DNA of 7,648 bases from Rikenella sp. (GTDB lineage: Bacteria; Bacteroidota; Bacteroidia; Bacteroidales; Rikenellaceae). A program made the translations under genes and the position numbers. This document shows, one piece after another, positions 6,078 through 7,648 of this stretch. The stretch is taken from NCBI GenBank assembly GCA_029054535.1, contig JAIDFC010000134.1, forward strand, positions 1-7,648, read 5' to 3'. The stretch's first letter is position 1, and the number at the start of each line of letters is the position of its first letter. The notes beneath the pieces are model-generated. The model had not been told where the DNA came from and ran no database searches. It was given only the letters and a program-made list of their open reading frames with translations.

Positions 6078-6087
6078 GTTGCTGCGT

Positions 6088-7584
6088 TTAGTCCACCCGC
6101 CGGAAAACCAGCGCCGTACGACTCACGTTGTAGATCCGCATGTAGTGTCGGACGATTCCGTCTCCGTCGGTTCGGGGACAGGTGAAGTATTCCGCGCTCT
6201 CCGTCCCGCCCCGCACGCGTCCCTGACCGCCGAAAGAGGTCTCGTCGCTGCTCAGCGCCACGCGCCACTTCCCCGCCGACGGAGCCGGAAGCTCGTAGTC
6301 CGGGATGCTCGCCGTCGGGTGCCAGTTGAAGACGAACAGCAGCTCGGCCTGTTCATAAACCAACGTCTTGTTCGCCTCGTCAATCTTGATCCGGTAGCCG
6401 TAGCCGGCGCTCAGGATCCGATACTCCCGCAACAGCTCGACCATCGCCCCCTCGAACCGCGCCAGGTCGATATACCGCAGGTAATCCGCCTCGGCCAGCG
6501 ACCACTGACGTCGCGCATGGGCATAGCTCCAGCCGTTCCCCTCCCGCGGAAAGTCGATCCACTCCGGATGGCCGAACTCGTTCCCCATAAAAGTCAGGTA
6601 GGCCTCCCCCCCTAAAGTCGCCGTAACGAGCCGGATCATCTTGTGCAGCGCGATCCCCCGGTCGATCACCAGGTTCTGCGACTCGCGGTTCATGGCGAAG
6701 TACATCTCCTTGTCCATCAGCCGGAATGCGATGGTCTTATCCCCCACCAGCGCCTGGTCGTGCGATTCGCAGTAGGCCACCGTCCGCACCCCCGGCAACC
6801 GGTTGCACAACACCTCCCACATCCGATAGAGGTCCCACTCCTCGTCCGGCACGTCTTTCAGGTATTCGATCCAGAAGTCCGGAATCGCCATCCCCAGCCG
6901 GTAGTCGAACCCCAATCCGCCGTCCTCGATCGGGAACGTGATGCCCGGCATGCCGCTCACATCTTCGGCCACGGTGATCCCCCCGGGCCTCAACTCGTGG
7001 ACCAGCTCGTTGGCCAAGGTCAGGTACAGAATGGCATCCCGATTCGCCCCCGCGCCGAAATAGGCCTCCAGCCCCCAATCCGGCGCATTCACGCCGTGAT
7101 GGTGGTAGAGCATCGAGGTAACGCCGTCGAACCGGAAGCCGTCGAAATGGAACTCCTCGAGCCAGTATTTGATATTGGACAACAGAAAATGTTGTACCTC
7201 GTGTTTCCCGTAGTCGAACAGCATCGAATCCCACTGCGGATGTTGCCCTGCCGCACCCGGCACCGAATAGAGGCTGTCGGTACCGTCCAGCCGATTGATT
7301 CCTTCGTTGATGTTTTTCACATAGTGCGAGTGCACGAGGTCCATCACTACCCCCAAGCCCAGCTCATGCGCCCGCTTAACCAGCCGTTTCAGCTCCTCCG
7401 GTGTCCCGAATCGCGAACTCGGCGCGAAAAAATTGCTCACATGGTACCCGAAGCTCCCGTAGTACGGGTGTTCGGCCACGGCCATCAGCTGCACGGTGTT
7501 GTACCCCAACGCCTTGATCCGCGGCAAAATCAGCTCCGTAAACTCCTCGTAGCTCCCCACCCCCTCCCGTTCCTGGGCCATCCC
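6088..7584 (-). CDS. glgB: 1,4-alpha-glucan branching enzyme, 5' end missing
   Basis: The enzyme cuts alpha-1,4 glucan chains and reattaches them as alpha-1,6 branches in glycogen synthesis, in the cytoplasm. The visible 498 residues (numbered from the G of GMAQE) hold most of the GH13 barrel and the C-terminal beta domain. Conserved blocks are HPYYGSFGYHVSNFFA, MDLVHSHYVKN, the nucleophile D153 in FRFDGVTSM, the acid/base E207 in TVAEDVSGMPG, H275-D276 in CESHDQALVG, and MGNEFGHPEWIDFPREGN. These place it with the eukaryote-like branching enzymes common in Bacteroidota. The N-terminal CBM48-type module and the start are beyond the window. The reading frame continues to 7647, but those bases are sequencing adapter, so the genuine sequence ends near 7584. 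The stop (TAA, 6088-6090) is 188 bp upstream of cas9 on the same strand. It is a housekeeping gene with no evident CRISPR role. Confidence 0.95.
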   Translation of the reverse strand, partial: GMAQEREGVGSYEEFTELILPRIKALGYNTVQLMAVAEHPYYGSFGYHVSNFFAPSSRFGTPEELKRLVKRAHELGLGVVMDLVHSHYVKNINEGINRLDGTDSLYSVPGAAGQHPQWDSMLFDYGKHEVQHFLLSNIKYWLEEFHFDGFRFDGVTSMLYHHHGVNAPDWGLEAYFGAGANRDAILYLTLANELVHELRPGGITVAEDVSGMPGITFPIEDGGLGFDYRLGMAIPDFWIEYLKDVPDEEWDLYRMWEVLCNRLPGVRTVAYCESHDQALVGDKTIAFRLMDKEMYFAMNRESQNLVIDRGIALHKMIRLVTATLGGEAYLTFMGNEFGHPEWIDFPREGNGWSYAHARRQWSLAEADYLRYIDLARFEGAMVELLREYRILSAGYGYRIKIDEANKTLVYEQAELLFVFNWHPTASIPDYELPAPSAGKWRVALSSDETSFGGQGRVRGGTESAEYFTCPRTDGDGIVRHYMRIYNVSRTALVFRRVD

Positions 7585-7648
7585 CGTATAAACATAAGAC
7601 CCAGCCGACGAAACGTGAAGTGTAGATCTCGGTGGGGGCCCGTACATT
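7585..7648 (-). other. Illumina P5/Nextera adapter left in the assembly
   Basis: Read on the - strand, 7648-7620 match the 29-nt P5 adapter at 23 positions, the last 16 (CCACCGAGATCTACAC, 7635-7620) without a mismatch. An 8-nt block TTCACGTT (7619-7612) follows where the i5 index belongs. Then TCGTCGGC (7611-7604) and further partial matches (GTC, ATGT, TATA) follow the Nextera read-1 adapter to about 7585. The order adapter, index, adapter leaves little doubt. The mismatches fit a low-quality read end. The join to real sequence is uncertain within about 7579-7590. In place of the YExHxG expected in branching enzymes, the adapter frame reads unrelated residues. Confidence 0.92.

Noticed and set aside
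7585..7647. Continuation of glgB to 7647 with an apparent Met start
   Set aside because: This is adapter sequence on the - strand. The residues do not resemble branching enzymes, whose start is several hundred bases further on.

Overview
The window reads as a compact type II-C CRISPR-Cas locus from a fairly GC-rich member of the Bacteroidota, followed by the 3' part of a glycogen branching enzyme gene. The assignment rests on the look of the Cas1, Cas2 and Cas9 proteins, on a repeat starting GTTGTGATTCGCTTTCAA, on promoters of the TTG-N(18-20)-TAnnTTTG kind, and on the absence of Shine-Dalgarno sequences. An Alistipes-like gut bacterium would fit, but that is a guess.

Layout from left to right: an unassigned 87-base flank; a CRISPR array (88-962) with 13 identical 35-nt repeats, one decayed terminal repeat and 13 spacers of 29-30 nt, read on the + strand; a short AT-rich gap ending in a perfect 15-bp bidirectional terminator (1026-1062); then cas2, cas1 and cas9, all on the - strand, so the operon runs cas9-cas1-cas2 towards the array. 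cas9 and cas1 overlap by 4 nt (ATGA). No csn2 or cas4 is present, which gives subtype II-C. Between the start of cas9 and the end of the next gene, on the + strand, lies an unmistakable tracrRNA (about 5983-6077) with an anti-repeat matching the array repeat, two downstream hairpins and a T-run. The last gene, on the - strand, is the catalytic and C-terminal part of a GH13 1,4-alpha-glucan branching enzyme (glgB).

The parts form a complete system. Cas1-Cas2 would add spacers. The array would yield crRNA precursors whose repeat 5' portion pairs with the tracrRNA over 22 bp with one bulged U. Cas9, with all RuvC and HNH catalytic residues visible, would use the duplex to cut DNA. Every repeat carries a Bacteroidota-type promoter (TTG-N18-TATCTTTG) that would start transcription at the repeat/spacer junction, so each spacer may have its own promoter, as described for Neisseria type II-C arrays. 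The decayed repeat is at the upstream (5') end of the array, which hints that new spacers enter at the cas2-proximal end, opposite to the direction of transcription.

The last ~60 bases (about 7585-7648) are not biological. On the - strand they match the Illumina P5/Nextera adapter with an 8-nt index between the two adapter parts, so the apparent N-terminus of the glgB fragment there is an artefact.
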